Assembly (NCBI GenBank): GCA_946412245.1
Contig: CAMKGM010000001.1
Span: 1-64,000 of the forward strand
Length of the DNA: 64,000 nt
From: an uncultured Bacteroidales bacterium
GTDB lineage: Bacteria > Bacteroidota > Bacteroidia > Bacteroidales > Muribaculaceae
Direction of reading: 5' to 3'
Below, piece after piece: positions 17,813-27,700 of this stretch. The number at the start of each line of letters is the position of its first letter. The stretch's first letter is position 1. The position numbers were made by a program, and so were the translations under genes. A model generated the notes under the pieces. That model was not told where the DNA came from. It saw only the letters and a program-made list of their open reading frames with translations, and did not search any database.

Positions 17813-19099
17813 ATGAAACAAAATAAACGCATATTGCTGTGCTTGGCTCACATGAGCGAAACAGGTGAAGAGATGAAATTTGTCAAGGAGGCATTTGACA
17901 CCAACTGGGTAGTGCCCCTGGGTCCTAATGTAAACGGGTTTGAGGCCGACTTGGAACACTTTGTGAAAGGTTGCGCCGACTGCACCGACGAAGCCCTTGC
18001 CGCCAAGCGAGTGGTTGCGCTCAGCTCAGGCACCGCCGCCATCCACTTGGCATTGGTGGATTTGGGCGTTGGTCCGGGCGATGAGGTCATTTGCCAGAGT
18101 TTCACCTTCTGCGCGAGCAGCCATCCGGTAACCTATGTGGGGGCCACGCCGGTGTTTGTTGACAGCGAGCCCGACAGTTGGAACATGGATCCCGACCTGC
18201 TGGAACAAGCCATCACCGACCGCATCGCCAAGACCGGCAAGAAGCCCAAAGCCATCATTACCGTGTATCTTTATGGTATGCCCGCGCAAATTGACCGCAT
18301 CATGGCCATTGCTCAAAAATATGAGATTCCTGTGCTGGAAGATGCCGCCGAAGGATTCGGCTCACGATATCGCGGTCGCTCGGTGGGAACCTTCGGACGC
18401 TATGGTGTGTTGAGTTTCAACGGCAACAAGATGATTACCACCAGTGGCGGCGGCGCACTCATTTGCCCCGACGATGCCACTTGGCAGCGTGTCATGTTCT
18501 ACGCCACCCAGGCTCGCGAGGCCTACCCCTACTACCAGCATGAGAAGGTGGGCTACAACTACCGCATGAGCAACATTTGCGCCGGCATCGGTCGCGGACA
18601 AATGACCGTTCTTGACCGGCACATCGCGCACCACCACCGCATCGCCAAGCGCTACGAGGAAGCATTTGCCAGTATCCCCGGCATCTCCTTCCACGGCAAC
18701 CCCAATGCCGACTGCGACAGCAACTTCTGGCTCAGCACCATTGTGCTTGACAAGGGCCTGCATATCAAGGGCGAGGACAGTGTGTATCAAGAAGCGATTG
18801 AAGGTGCTGTGGGTGGAGCAGCCGGAGTAGTTCATGCCACAGGACAGGCTCATACCGATTGCGAACCCAATGGCAATGTCGAGGCAATGCGACTGGCGCT
18901 GGACCGCGAGAACATTGAGAGTCGTCCGCTCTGGAAACCGATGCATCTGCAACCGGTCTATGCCCAAGCGCCCGCCTACGTTAACGGCGTGAGCGAGTCA
19001 CTGTTCAAGTGCGGATTGTGTTTGCCCAGCGGCCCCATGGTGACCGATGAAGACGTGGAGCGTGTGATTGCCGCCATTAAGAACGCATTGGTTCAATAA
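17813..19099 (+). CDS. DegT/DnrJ/EryC1/StrS aminotransferase
   Basis: ALSSGTAAIHLALVDLGVGPGDEVICQSFTFCASSHPVTYVGATPVFVD; VLSFNGNKMITTSGGGAL; YNYRMSNICAGIGRGQM. Confidence 0.95.
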   Translation: MKQNKRILLCLAHMSETGEEMKFVKEAFDTNWVVPLGPNVNGFEADLEHFVKGCADCTDEALAAKRVVALSSGTAAIHLALVDLGVGPGDEVICQSFTFCASSHPVTYVGATPVFVDSEPDSWNMDPDLLEQAITDRIAKTGKKPKAIITVYLYGMPAQIDRIMAIAQKYEIPVLEDAAEGFGSRYRGRSVGTFGRYGVLSFNGNKMITTSGGGALICPDDATWQRVMFYATQAREAYPYYQHEKVGYNYRMSNICAGIGRGQMTVLDRHIAHHHRIAKRYEEAFASIPGISFHGNPNADCDSNFWLSTIVLDKGLHIKGEDSVYQEAIEGAVGGAAGVVHATGQAHTDCEPNGNVEAMRLALDRENIESRPLWKPMHLQPVYAQAPAYVNGVSESLFKCGLCLPSGPMVTDEDVERVIAAIKNALVQ

Positions 19100-19138
19100 C
19101 AAATAACTGAACATTACCTGCCTAAAACGACAATAGCA

Positions 19139-19423
19139 ATGAAAAGCATCGATGAAATCAAGGATATGCTCGAAAAGAGCCAAACTGACGAAGTAATTGC
19201 CGCAGTCGATGAGCTTGCGGCGCATGGCGGTGCCGGCGGCCAACAATTGGCTACTGCTTTTTACCTGCGTGGCAATGCCTACCGCCAGCGTGGCGAGTGG
19301 GGAAAAGCGATGAATAGCTACCTGGCAGCCATTGACCTTGACCCCGACGGACCGGCGCAGGCTGCCTATCGGCAAGCGCAGCAAATCCTGTCGTACTACT
19401 GCAAAGATTACTATAACCCTTGA
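19139..19423 (+). CDS. Small TPR-like protein
   Basis: LATAFYLRGNAYRQRGEWGKAMNSYLAAIDLDPDGPAQ TPR pattern. Confidence 0.8.
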   Translation: MKSIDEIKDMLEKSQTDEVIAAVDELAAHGGAGGQQLATAFYLRGNAYRQRGEWGKAMNSYLAAIDLDPDGPAQAAYRQAQQILSYYCKDYYNP

Positions 19424-19451
19424 GAATGAGAACGCCGGAACGCCTACGGCG

Positions 19452-19486
19452 GGATGGCGGAGAACGGATGACGGATGGCGGAGAAC
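19452..19486. repeat. Two-copy direct repeat GGATGGCGGAGAAC, period 21
   Basis: ggatggcggagaac at 19452 and 19473. Confidence 0.8.
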
Positions 19487-19499
19487 TAATATCTCACAA

Positions 19500-20336
19500 T
19501 CACTTCGCTGCGAGAGTGACGTGCTGCGCCGCAACTTCCTCATTGACAAAGACCGATGCCAGCGATGAGAAGCGTGTGGCGTCTTCGGTGGTGAGATAGC
19601 GGCAGCTACCGCCCTGAGAACATCGGCATTCCATCTCGGGATGACGGTGCAAGTAATCCTTGAGGCTCTCGGCCACAATATGCCCCTGCTCAATAACCTG
19701 AATGTGTGGCGGCATGTACTTACGAATTTTATGAATCAGCAGTGGATAGTGCGTACATCCCAGTATCACCGCGTCAATGTCGGCACATTGCGACAACAAT
19801 GCCTCCACGTCTTTCTTGACAAAATAGTCGGCCCCATCACCATCGCTCTCACGGTTCTCGACCAGCGGCACCCACATGGGGCAGGCATGACCATAAACGC
19901 TGAAACCGGGGTGCATCTTAGCTATCTCGATATCGTAGGACCGGCTTTGAATGGTGCCGGGAGTTCCGAAAACACCCACATGGCCTGTGCGCGAAATCTC
20001 GCCCACCTTCTCCACAGTGGGACGAATCACACCCAGCACACGCCGGGTGGGGTCAATGTGCGGTAGGTCATTCTGCTGAATGGTGCGTAACGCCTTGGCC
20101 GAGGCTGTGTTGCAGGCAAGAATCACCAACTGGCACCCCTGAGCAAACAGGTAGTTGACCGACTGCAACGTGAACTCATAGACCAACTGGAACGAACGAG
20201 TGCCGTAGGGCGCACGGGCATTGTCGCCCAAGAATATGTAGTCGTACTGCGGCAACACTTTGCGAATTTCGCGCAAAATAGATAGCCCTCCGAAACCGGA
20301 GTCAAAGATACCGATGGGTGCTTTCGTGTGCGTCAT
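19500..20336 (-). CDS. murI: Glutamate racemase
   Basis: IGIFDSGFGGLSILREI; LVILACNTASAKALRTIQ; VILGCTHYPLL. Confidence 0.97.
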   Translation of the reverse strand: MTHTKAPIGIFDSGFGGLSILREIRKVLPQYDYIFLGDNARAPYGTRSFQLVYEFTLQSVNYLFAQGCQLVILACNTASAKALRTIQQNDLPHIDPTRRVLGVIRPTVEKVGEISRTGHVGVFGTPGTIQSRSYDIEIAKMHPGFSVYGHACPMWVPLVENRESDGDGADYFVKKDVEALLSQCADIDAVILGCTHYPLLIHKIRKYMPPHIQVIEQGHIVAESLKDYLHRHPEMECRCSQGGSCRYLTTEDATRFSSLASVFVNEEVAAQHVTLAAK

Positions 20337-21466
20337 GATTGAGGCTTATATTCGTTGATGATGTTGGAGATATCGATTGCATCCTGCACTGTAATGGGAT
20401 GAGCGATGGGCAGACTGACAACTTCGTTGGCAAGCGCAGTGGTCTTGGCAAGTTTGTAAGACTTGAACTGGCGGTAACAGGGCTGCAAGTGCGGCGGAGT
20501 AGCGTAGTGGACATCGGTGTCAACACCTTGTTGCTTAAGGTAGTCACGGAAGTGGTCGCGTGACTTGACGCGCACCACAAACTGATGCCACACCTGAGTC
20601 ATATCTTCAAAGACACACGGAGTGACCACATGGGGCGTGCTGATGTGCTCACAATAGGCACGCGCCACCGCATTGCGCCGCTCATTCTCGGCAGGCAGAT
20701 ATTTCAGGCTCACTCTGAGCATGGCTGCCTGAATCTCGTCCATGCGGCAGTTGAGTCCCAAATAGATGTTGTGATAGCGGTAGTCCGACCCATAGTTGGC
20801 GATAGCCCTCACCGTGTCGGCAAGTTGCTTGTCGTTCGTTACCACCGCGCCGGCATCGCCCAGCGCGCCCAGGTTCTTGGTGGGATAAAAACTGATGGCC
20901 GCTGCGTGTCCCAAGCCACCTGTGGCACAAGTGCCGTTAAGTCCGGGAATGCCGCTTCGCGCCCCTATGGCCTGCGCATTGTCCTCTATCACCTTCAAGT
21001 TATAGTGCCGAGCCATGTTCATCAGTTTCTCGTCCCAGCATGGAGTGCCATACAGATGCACCGGCATAATGGCCTTGACACTGGGCGAGAGCAGGCTCTC
21101 AATGCAGTCTGAATCGAGGTTCATGGTGTCGTCGCGAATGTCGCACAAGGTGGCGTTCATGCCGTTGTCGGACACTGCGAGCACCGATGCCACATAGGTG
21201 TTGGCAGGCACAATAATTTTTTCATCGCTGTGCAACACTCCCATTTCTTTGTAAGCGCGAATAATGAGTCGCAGGGCATCCAGCCCGTTGCTCACCGCCA
21301 CGCAATATTTCACCTCGCACAGTTGGGCAATCTCTTGCTCAAAGAGATGACACTGCTCGCCGTTAATGTATCGCCCCGACTCAATCACCTGACAGGCGGC
21401 CTGTTTCAGCTCTTCCATGATGGGCTTGTTGGCAAGAGCGAGATTCAAAAATGGATAGTGTTTCAT
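20333..21466 (-). CDS. DegT/DnrJ/EryC1 aminotransferase, probable dTDP-3-keto-6-deoxyhexose transaminase (FdtB/QdtB-like)
   Basis: AVSNGLDALRLIIRAYKEMG; AISFYPTKNLGALGDAGAVVT; adjacent to FdtA-like genes. Confidence 0.9.
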   Translation of the reverse strand: MKHYPFLNLALANKPIMEELKQAACQVIESGRYINGEQCHLFEQEIAQLCEVKYCVAVSNGLDALRLIIRAYKEMGVLHSDEKIIVPANTYVASVLAVSDNGMNATLCDIRDDTMNLDSDCIESLLSPSVKAIMPVHLYGTPCWDEKLMNMARHYNLKVIEDNAQAIGARSGIPGLNGTCATGGLGHAAAISFYPTKNLGALGDAGAVVTNDKQLADTVRAIANYGSDYRYHNIYLGLNCRMDEIQAAMLRVSLKYLPAENERRNAVARAYCEHISTPHVVTPCVFEDMTQVWHQFVVRVKSRDHFRDYLKQQGVDTDVHYATPPHLQPCYRQFKSYKLAKTTALANEVVSLPIAHPITVQDAIDISNIINEYKPQS

Positions 21467-21909
21467 AGTTCAGCGGTTGATTTTGACTTTAAAAACTCCT
21501 CGTACTCGCGATAGTAGTCACTCTCGTTGTAGACATCTGACGCAAGCACGGCACACACCGAGCCCGATGAGAAATTCTGCAACGTACTCCACACGCCCGG
21601 CACCACAAGCAAGCCCTCATACGGGCGATTAAGCACATAGACCCGAGTGCGTTTACCGTCGTCAACGGCCACTTCAAAGCTACCGCTGATGGCGACAATG
21701 AACTGATAGAGTGTCTTATGTGCATGGCCGCCACGCGATTCGCCTCCGGGAATGTCATAGAGGTAGAACGTGCGCCTAATCTTAAAGGGAATTTCATTGC
21801 AGTCCTCCACGACGGTGAGGTTACCGTTCTCATGATGGTGGCGTTCAAGCTTAATCAATTGGCAGTCGTCAATGCTTGTCGTGACGTGCAGTTGCGGGGT
21901 TTCAGCCAT
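21463..21909 (-). CDS. FdtA/QdtA-family cupin (dTDP-4-keto-6-deoxyhexose 3,4-isomerase), HAH motif intact
   Basis: YLYDIPGGESRGGHAHKTLYQFIVAISGSFEV. Confidence 0.85.
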   Translation of the reverse strand: MAETPQLHVTTSIDDCQLIKLERHHHENGNLTVVEDCNEIPFKIRRTFYLYDIPGGESRGGHAHKTLYQFIVAISGSFEVAVDDGKRTRVYVLNRPYEGLLVVPGVWSTLQNFSSGSVCAVLASDVYNESDYYREYEEFLKSKSTAEL

Positions 21910-22309
21910 TTTTCAGTTGAATGAATTCTTTAAAATCTTCAATATAGTCGTCGGCATCATATTTCTCGCTCGACAGCACATACACCACCGAGTTGGTCGA
22001 GAAATTGTCAATCATGCGCCAAGTCATGTGGGGCACATACAGGCCGTAGTAAGAGCGCGCCATGTGGTAACGCGTCTCTTGCTTGCCATCGTTGAGCACT
22101 ACATCAAAACTGCCTGACAAGGCCACGATGAACTCATCTTGATGCTTGAACGCATGGCCATTGCGGTACATGCCTCCGGGCACGTCATAGATCCAGTAAG
22201 CACGCTTGATGTCGAAGGGAATGTGCTCATTGCCCTCAATCACCGAGAGGTTGCCTCGAGGATCGCATATTCTGGGCAGGTTTATCAAGTGAGGTTCATA
22301 GCTTGTCAT
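21902..22309 (-). CDS. FdtA/QdtA-family cupin paralog with HAF in place of HAH
   Basis: YWIYDVPGGMYRNGHAFKHQDEFIVALSGSFDV. Confidence 0.85.
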   Translation of the reverse strand: MTSYEPHLINLPRICDPRGNLSVIEGNEHIPFDIKRAYWIYDVPGGMYRNGHAFKHQDEFIVALSGSFDVVLNDGKQETRYHMARSYYGLYVPHMTWRMIDNFSTNSVVYVLSSEKYDADDYIEDFKEFIQLKNG

Positions 22310-22326
22310 AGCGCGTTATGTCGGGT

Positions 22327-23208
22327 TTAGATGCCGTTCTTGGCAAGGTTCATCAAATACTGACCATAGAGGTTCTTCTTGAGAGGCTTGGCAAGCGCCA
22401 GGAGCTGATCCTTGTCAATCCAGCCCTTGCGGAAGGCAATTTCCTCGAGTGCAGCCACCTGCACACCCTGCCGATTGACGATGGTCTGGATGAAATTGGA
22501 AGCGTCGAGCATTGACTCTGATGTTCCTGTGTCGAGCCAAGCGAAACCGCGTCCAAGTGTTTGCACATAGACGCGTTGTTGCTCCAGATAGGCGTTATTG
22601 ACCGAGGTAATTTCAAGCTCACCCCGAGCCGAGGGCTTCACATTCTTTGCCACACGCACCACATCGTTAGGATAGAAGTAGAGACCCGTGACGGCAAAGT
22701 TCGATTCAGGCTCCTTGGGTTTCTCAACAATTTTCAGCGCCCTACCCTGCGAGTCCAGATTCACCACGCCATAGCGCTCAGGATCTTTCACGGCATAGGC
22801 AAATAGGGTGGCATTGCCTGTCTCGCGCGTGCGTTGCAAGGCATCCTTAAGCATTCCGGTGAAGCCTTGACCATAGAAGATGTTATCGCCCAGCACCAAG
22901 CACACGTCATCGTCGCCAATGAATTGCTCACCGATGATGAATGCTTGCGCCAGTCCTTCGGGCCGGGGCTGCTCGGCATAACTGAAATGCACACCCAGTT
23001 CCTCGCCGCTACCCAGCAGTCGCTCAAACATGGGCAGGTCTTGCGGGGTGGAGATAATGAGAATGTCGCGAATGCCGGCAAGCATGAGCACCGATATGGG
23101 ATAATAGACCATGGGCTTGTCATAGATGGGGACAAGCTGCTTCGAAATCCCCTTGGTGATGGGATAGAGCCGTGTGCCGGAACCTCCCGCGAGTACTATA
23201 CCTTTCAT
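22327..23208 (-). CDS. rmlA: Glucose-1-phosphate thymidylyltransferase
   Basis: [55 protein letters not shown]. Confidence 0.97.
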   Translation of the reverse strand: MKGIVLAGGSGTRLYPITKGISKQLVPIYDKPMVYYPISVLMLAGIRDILIISTPQDLPMFERLLGSGEELGVHFSYAEQPRPEGLAQAFIIGEQFIGDDDVCLVLGDNIFYGQGFTGMLKDALQRTRETGNATLFAYAVKDPERYGVVNLDSQGRALKIVEKPKEPESNFAVTGLYFYPNDVVRVAKNVKPSARGELEITSVNNAYLEQQRVYVQTLGRGFAWLDTGTSESMLDASNFIQTIVNRQGVQVAALEEIAFRKGWIDKDQLLALAKPLKKNLYGQYLMNLAKNGI

Positions 23209-23257
23209 AGTTCTTTCAATCTAAATATATAAATGAATCGTTTTTCAAATCAAGAAG

Positions 23258-24457
23258 TCAGCGATTGCCATACATCTGCTCGTAATACTTCTGGTAATCG
23301 CCGCTGGTCACACTCTGCACCCAGTCCTGATGATCAAGGTTCCAACGCACGGTCTTCTCAATGCCCTCGGTGAAGGGTGTTTCAGGATACCAGCCCAGTT
23401 CGGTCGCAATCTTGGTAGGATCGATGGCATAGCGCATGTCATGCCCGGGACGGTCGGTAACAAAGGTAATCAGGTCCTCACTCACCGCCTCGAGCGGACA
23501 CTTGAGCAAGTGCCTATACTGCGGTTCAGCGTGCATGATGCGTGCCACCGTGGCAATGATGAGCTTCACGATGTTGATGTTGGCCTCCTCGTTAAAACCG
23601 CCTATGTTGTACACCTCGCCCACTCGGCCGCCGCGCAACACCATGTCGATACCCTTGCAATGGTCCTCAACGTAGAGCCAGTCGCGCACATTGAGGCCCT
23701 TGCCGTAGACGGGCAGCGGCTTGCCCTCCAGAATATTCTTAATGATGAGCGGAATGAGCTTCTCAGGGAAGTGATAAGGTCCGTAATTATTACTGCACCG
23801 CGTGATGTTCACGGGCATACCGTAGGTTTCGTGATAAGCGAGCGTAATGAGGTCGGCTCCGGTCTTGGAGGCTGAGTAAGGCGAGCGCGGTGCCAGCGGT
23901 GACTCTTCAGTAAAGAAGCGCTTGCCATAGGTCTTGAGGTCGGTGCGGTGAGCAATGACCCGAGCCAGTTGCTCACTCACCTGCAAAGGCTGCGGCTCAT
24001 CGAAGTCCTTGGGCAGGCTGCCGTAAACCTCGTCGGTCGAGATTTGAAGGAATTTCTTACCCTCGCTGTAGCGGTTGCGGCCTTGCTCATCCTTGCCCTC
24101 GAACCACGCCTGACGGGCGCAGTCAAGCAAATTCTGCGTACCCAAGATATTGGTCTCAAGAAACAACCGCGGATTAGTGATACTGCGATCCACATGACTC
24201 TCGGCTGCGAAGTTCACCACATAGTCCACATCGGTCGTCTCAAAAATATGAGTCACCGTCTCGCGGTCGGCCACATCGCCTTTCACAAACTCCACCTGCG
24301 GCAATTTCAGTTCCTCGTCAAGCGATGCCAGATTGCCGGCATAGGTGAGCGCATCAAGCACCACAACACGCACATCATCGCCATAGCGGTTTAGCACATA
24401 TTTCACGAAATTTGAACCGATGAAGCCTGCAGCTCCTGTCACTAAATAGGTCTTCAT
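23258..24457 (-). CDS. rmlB: dTDP-glucose 4,6-dehydratase
   Basis: MKTYLVTGAAGFIGSNFVKYVL; ESHVDRSI; STDEVYGSL; YSASKTGADL; start set at MKTYLV. Confidence 0.96.
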   Translation of the reverse strand: MKTYLVTGAAGFIGSNFVKYVLNRYGDDVRVVVLDALTYAGNLASLDEELKLPQVEFVKGDVADRETVTHIFETTDVDYVVNFAAESHVDRSITNPRLFLETNILGTQNLLDCARQAWFEGKDEQGRNRYSEGKKFLQISTDEVYGSLPKDFDEPQPLQVSEQLARVIAHRTDLKTYGKRFFTEESPLAPRSPYSASKTGADLITLAYHETYGMPVNITRCSNNYGPYHFPEKLIPLIIKNILEGKPLPVYGKGLNVRDWLYVEDHCKGIDMVLRGGRVGEVYNIGGFNEEANINIVKLIIATVARIMHAEPQYRHLLKCPLEAVSEDLITFVTDRPGHDMRYAIDPTKIATELGWYPETPFTEGIEKTVRWNLDHQDWVQSVTSGDYQKYYEQMYGNR

Positions 24458-24551
24458 ATTTCTTGAACTTTTTCTGAATACTTTCTGTTTAACATTCTCT
24501 CTATCAACCTCGCACATGATAGCTCATATAATGAGGTCGGTAACCAAACTA

Positions 24552-24559
24552 CAAATTTA
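24552..24559 (-). promoter_or_regulatory. -7 element (minus strand TAAATTTG)
   Basis: caaattta on + strand, upstream of rmlB operon. Confidence 0.4.
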
Positions 24560-24700
24560 ACCAAAAAAAGTCAATTTTCACCCCATCGCACGCATTTTTT
24601 ACCATTTTTCCAAAACTTTCCCATAATCCCTAATCTTTTATCCCTAATCCTCAAGTTTTCTCAAGGGGCAGAGCCAATTTAGAAACTTGTGTTATAATGT

Positions 24701-24736
24701 AAAACAGGGCTGCCCTGTATGAGGACAACCCTGTTA
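24701..24736 (-). terminator. Rho-independent terminator of BspA-like gene
   Basis: Minus strand AACAGGGTTGTCC...GGGCAGCCCTGTTTT. Confidence 0.7.
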
Positions 24737-24790
24737 GAATATCGGCTTAGCAAAGCTGCAGGCCGGTCATGCCGGCCCCGCTATAATCAA

Positions 24791-27700
24791 TTACGAAATG
24801 CCGAGGATGAGGTTCACGAGTGCCGTAACATCGCTCACATTGATGGATCCGTTGCTGTCAACATCGGCCGACTCCTGATCTTTGGCTATGACACCGAGAA
24901 TCATGTTAACCAGTGTGGTCACATCGGTAACATTGACCGCACCGTCGCGGTTCACGTCGCCCTTGAGGGCAGTGTTAAGTATGTCGACCGTGATGTTGGC
25001 CACCGAGTTTGAAACACTAACCGGAAGCGGCATAAAGGCGTCGCCTGAATAAATGGTCTGGGTGCCATTGAGTCGGTCGAACTTGCGGGTGCTGCTGTTG
25101 AACACATACATATCGGTCGAAGATGTGGAGTTTGCCATAAATGGTGCTCCACCCGGAGGACCTTGCAACAAGTCGGTGGGACTATTGGAGACCTCAGGAT
25201 CAATATCAAACCTATAAATCTGACCAACGTTGCCCTTGACAAGTATACCCATATCATTATAGATATTATTTGTCACCCTTTCGGTCGTAACCTGTTTTTT
25301 GCTGGCATCATATTGCTTCACCACATAGCATTCCAAACCGCTTGGGAATATAAGAGAACGGAAGCAAGAGATGGCCGACCATTGGGTTTTGGGTTTCAAA
25401 TAAGGACGCAGGTAGTAGTAAGCATTAATCATGCTATTGCTCGACCATGTGCAAATGTTCCATAAGCGATAGAGTTGCGAGAGCGGCACATAGCACCTGA
25501 AGTAGGTGTCGTTATCGCCAAAGAACGCATACTCCACATCGCCCACATCGGGATTATTGATGAACAACGACTTCAGTTTTGGACAGCCATAGAAGGCCTT
25601 CCAACCAATGAAATTGACAGACGAAGGAAGGTTGATCTCGCCCTCAAGGCCTGTGTTGCAGAAGGCATATTTACCAATTCGCTTAATCGTAGAAGGAATG
25701 TTAACTTCCTTGAGCCCGGTGCGATTAATGAGACAACTGTCGTCGAAAGCAACCATAGTATATTCTATGCCTGTATGATAGTCGGTTTCGGTCGATGTGG
25801 CATAGAACTTTCCGGTAAAGGTGTTCTTGCTGCCCGAATACACATATTTTGCGGTCTTGCTGTTTTTATCGACAACGGTTCCCAAATACCAGTTCTCCAT
25901 AAACTTTTTACTGATGCAGAAGTCAAATGCACCCAAGTTAATCTTAGAGGCATTGAAGCAGGCCTTGATGCCCGGGTCGTTCTTGAAGTTATACAACTGC
26001 CCTGCGCTCACATAGAGGTTAACACCCGACCAATCATAGATGCCCGATGCTCCCATCGAAGACGAGCGCTCCCAGTCGGTCTTCACCGTCTTGAACACGC
26101 TGTGAGGCACATTGAGGTAGATGGCCTCAATGTTCTTGGCACCATAGAAGGCACGACTGCTCATGGTAGTGACTGAGCTGGGGATAACCACTACATGCGT
26201 TGCCCCACCGGCATCGTTGCGGAAAGCCTCGGCTCCGATGCTTGGCACACCATAAGGAATCACAATATACTTGGCATAGCAGTTCTGGAAAGCACGTTCA
26301 GGAATCGCCAACAGATTGGGTGAAAGTTCAAGAGTATCGAGCTGCTGCGCATTCATGACAAACTGCTGGCCGATGCGAAGGAGCGAAGGTGGGAAGATGA
26401 GCGAAGTGAGTGCCGTCTCACGGAAACAGCTCTTGCCCACTTGCGAAAGCCGGTCACCCAGGTTCAGTGAAATGAGTTTTGTTGCACCATAGAACACCGA
26501 GTCGCCCATCCAATAGGGATTCATAATGTTACAATACTCCAGATTGGTACAACCATAGAAACACTGCGGATTGATATACTTCACACCATCACCGCCGGTG
26601 ACTCGGTTAAGATTCTTGAAGTTCTTAAACAAGCCGGTGGCAAGTTCATCAACGATATAGGATTTGCCGCGATGATCCACTTTGTTAGGAATGGTGAGGA
26701 TGCCCGCCACATTCGTGGTGTTGATATAGCGTCCCTTGACCATACGCACGGTGCCATTGACCGGAGTTGACTGCACATAGGAGTCGGTATAGGAGTTGGT
26801 CGAGGTCACCGTGTAGTACATGTTATTGTACTCAATGTCATAACCGCCTTCGTCGATCGATGCAAAGGCAGAATTCCAGTGCGAATTGCCGGTGTAATTG
26901 CTCTTCTTGAACTGGGGCACATGGAGCACGGCACTGCTATTCATATCAGTAACAAGAATGGTAGAGCCCTGATAGGTTGGAATTGTTGATAAGTTGAAAT
27001 AAAGATTCTGCAATTTCTTGAGTCCTTGGAGGGCATTGGTGTGGCACGAAGAGACCGACGATGGTATCTTGAGCGTAGTAATGGTTGAATTGCTGAAAGC
27101 AGAGTTGCCAATGGTGGTAATCCCGTAAGGAATATCCACAAAACTCAACCCACGACAGCCATAGAACGCCTGGTCGTTGATGGTAGTGGTGGCATCGGTG
27201 TAACCAAACGTGGTGGCACCACCGGGCACCTGGACAATGGTAGAATAGTTTGCGTTAAACAGTGTGCCCGAAGTAGAGCCTTTGAAGGAGGTGCTGCCGG
27301 AGCTCACATCGATGCGCTTGAGCGAAGGGCAATCACGGAAAGCACCCGTGCCAATGTACTTAGTGCTGGCAGGAATGGTAACCGAAGTGAGACCGGAACC
27401 CGAGAAAGCATACAGGCCTATGCGCTTCACCCCGCCAGCGTCACCCGACCCCAGACTGAGTTGGGCTGTAGTGAGTTTGGTGCAATCGGCAAATGCATTG
27501 TTTGAAAGCGTATCGGCATCAATGTAGATAGACGTCAATGCCGAGCAATTGGAGAATGCTCCGAAACCAATCTTATCGACCGACGTCATATAGTCGCCCG
27601 AAGAACCAATCCTCGTAATTGTAGAATTACCCGAAAAGGCATAATCAGCCACTTTTTTGATGATGCAGAAATAACCTGAACCGGCACCGTAGTCTTGATT

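Noticed and set aside
17813-24457. Complete O-antigen/capsule locus
   Set aside because: Sugar-nucleotide genes are present but no glycosyltransferase, Wzx/Wzy or Wza homologs lie beside them.
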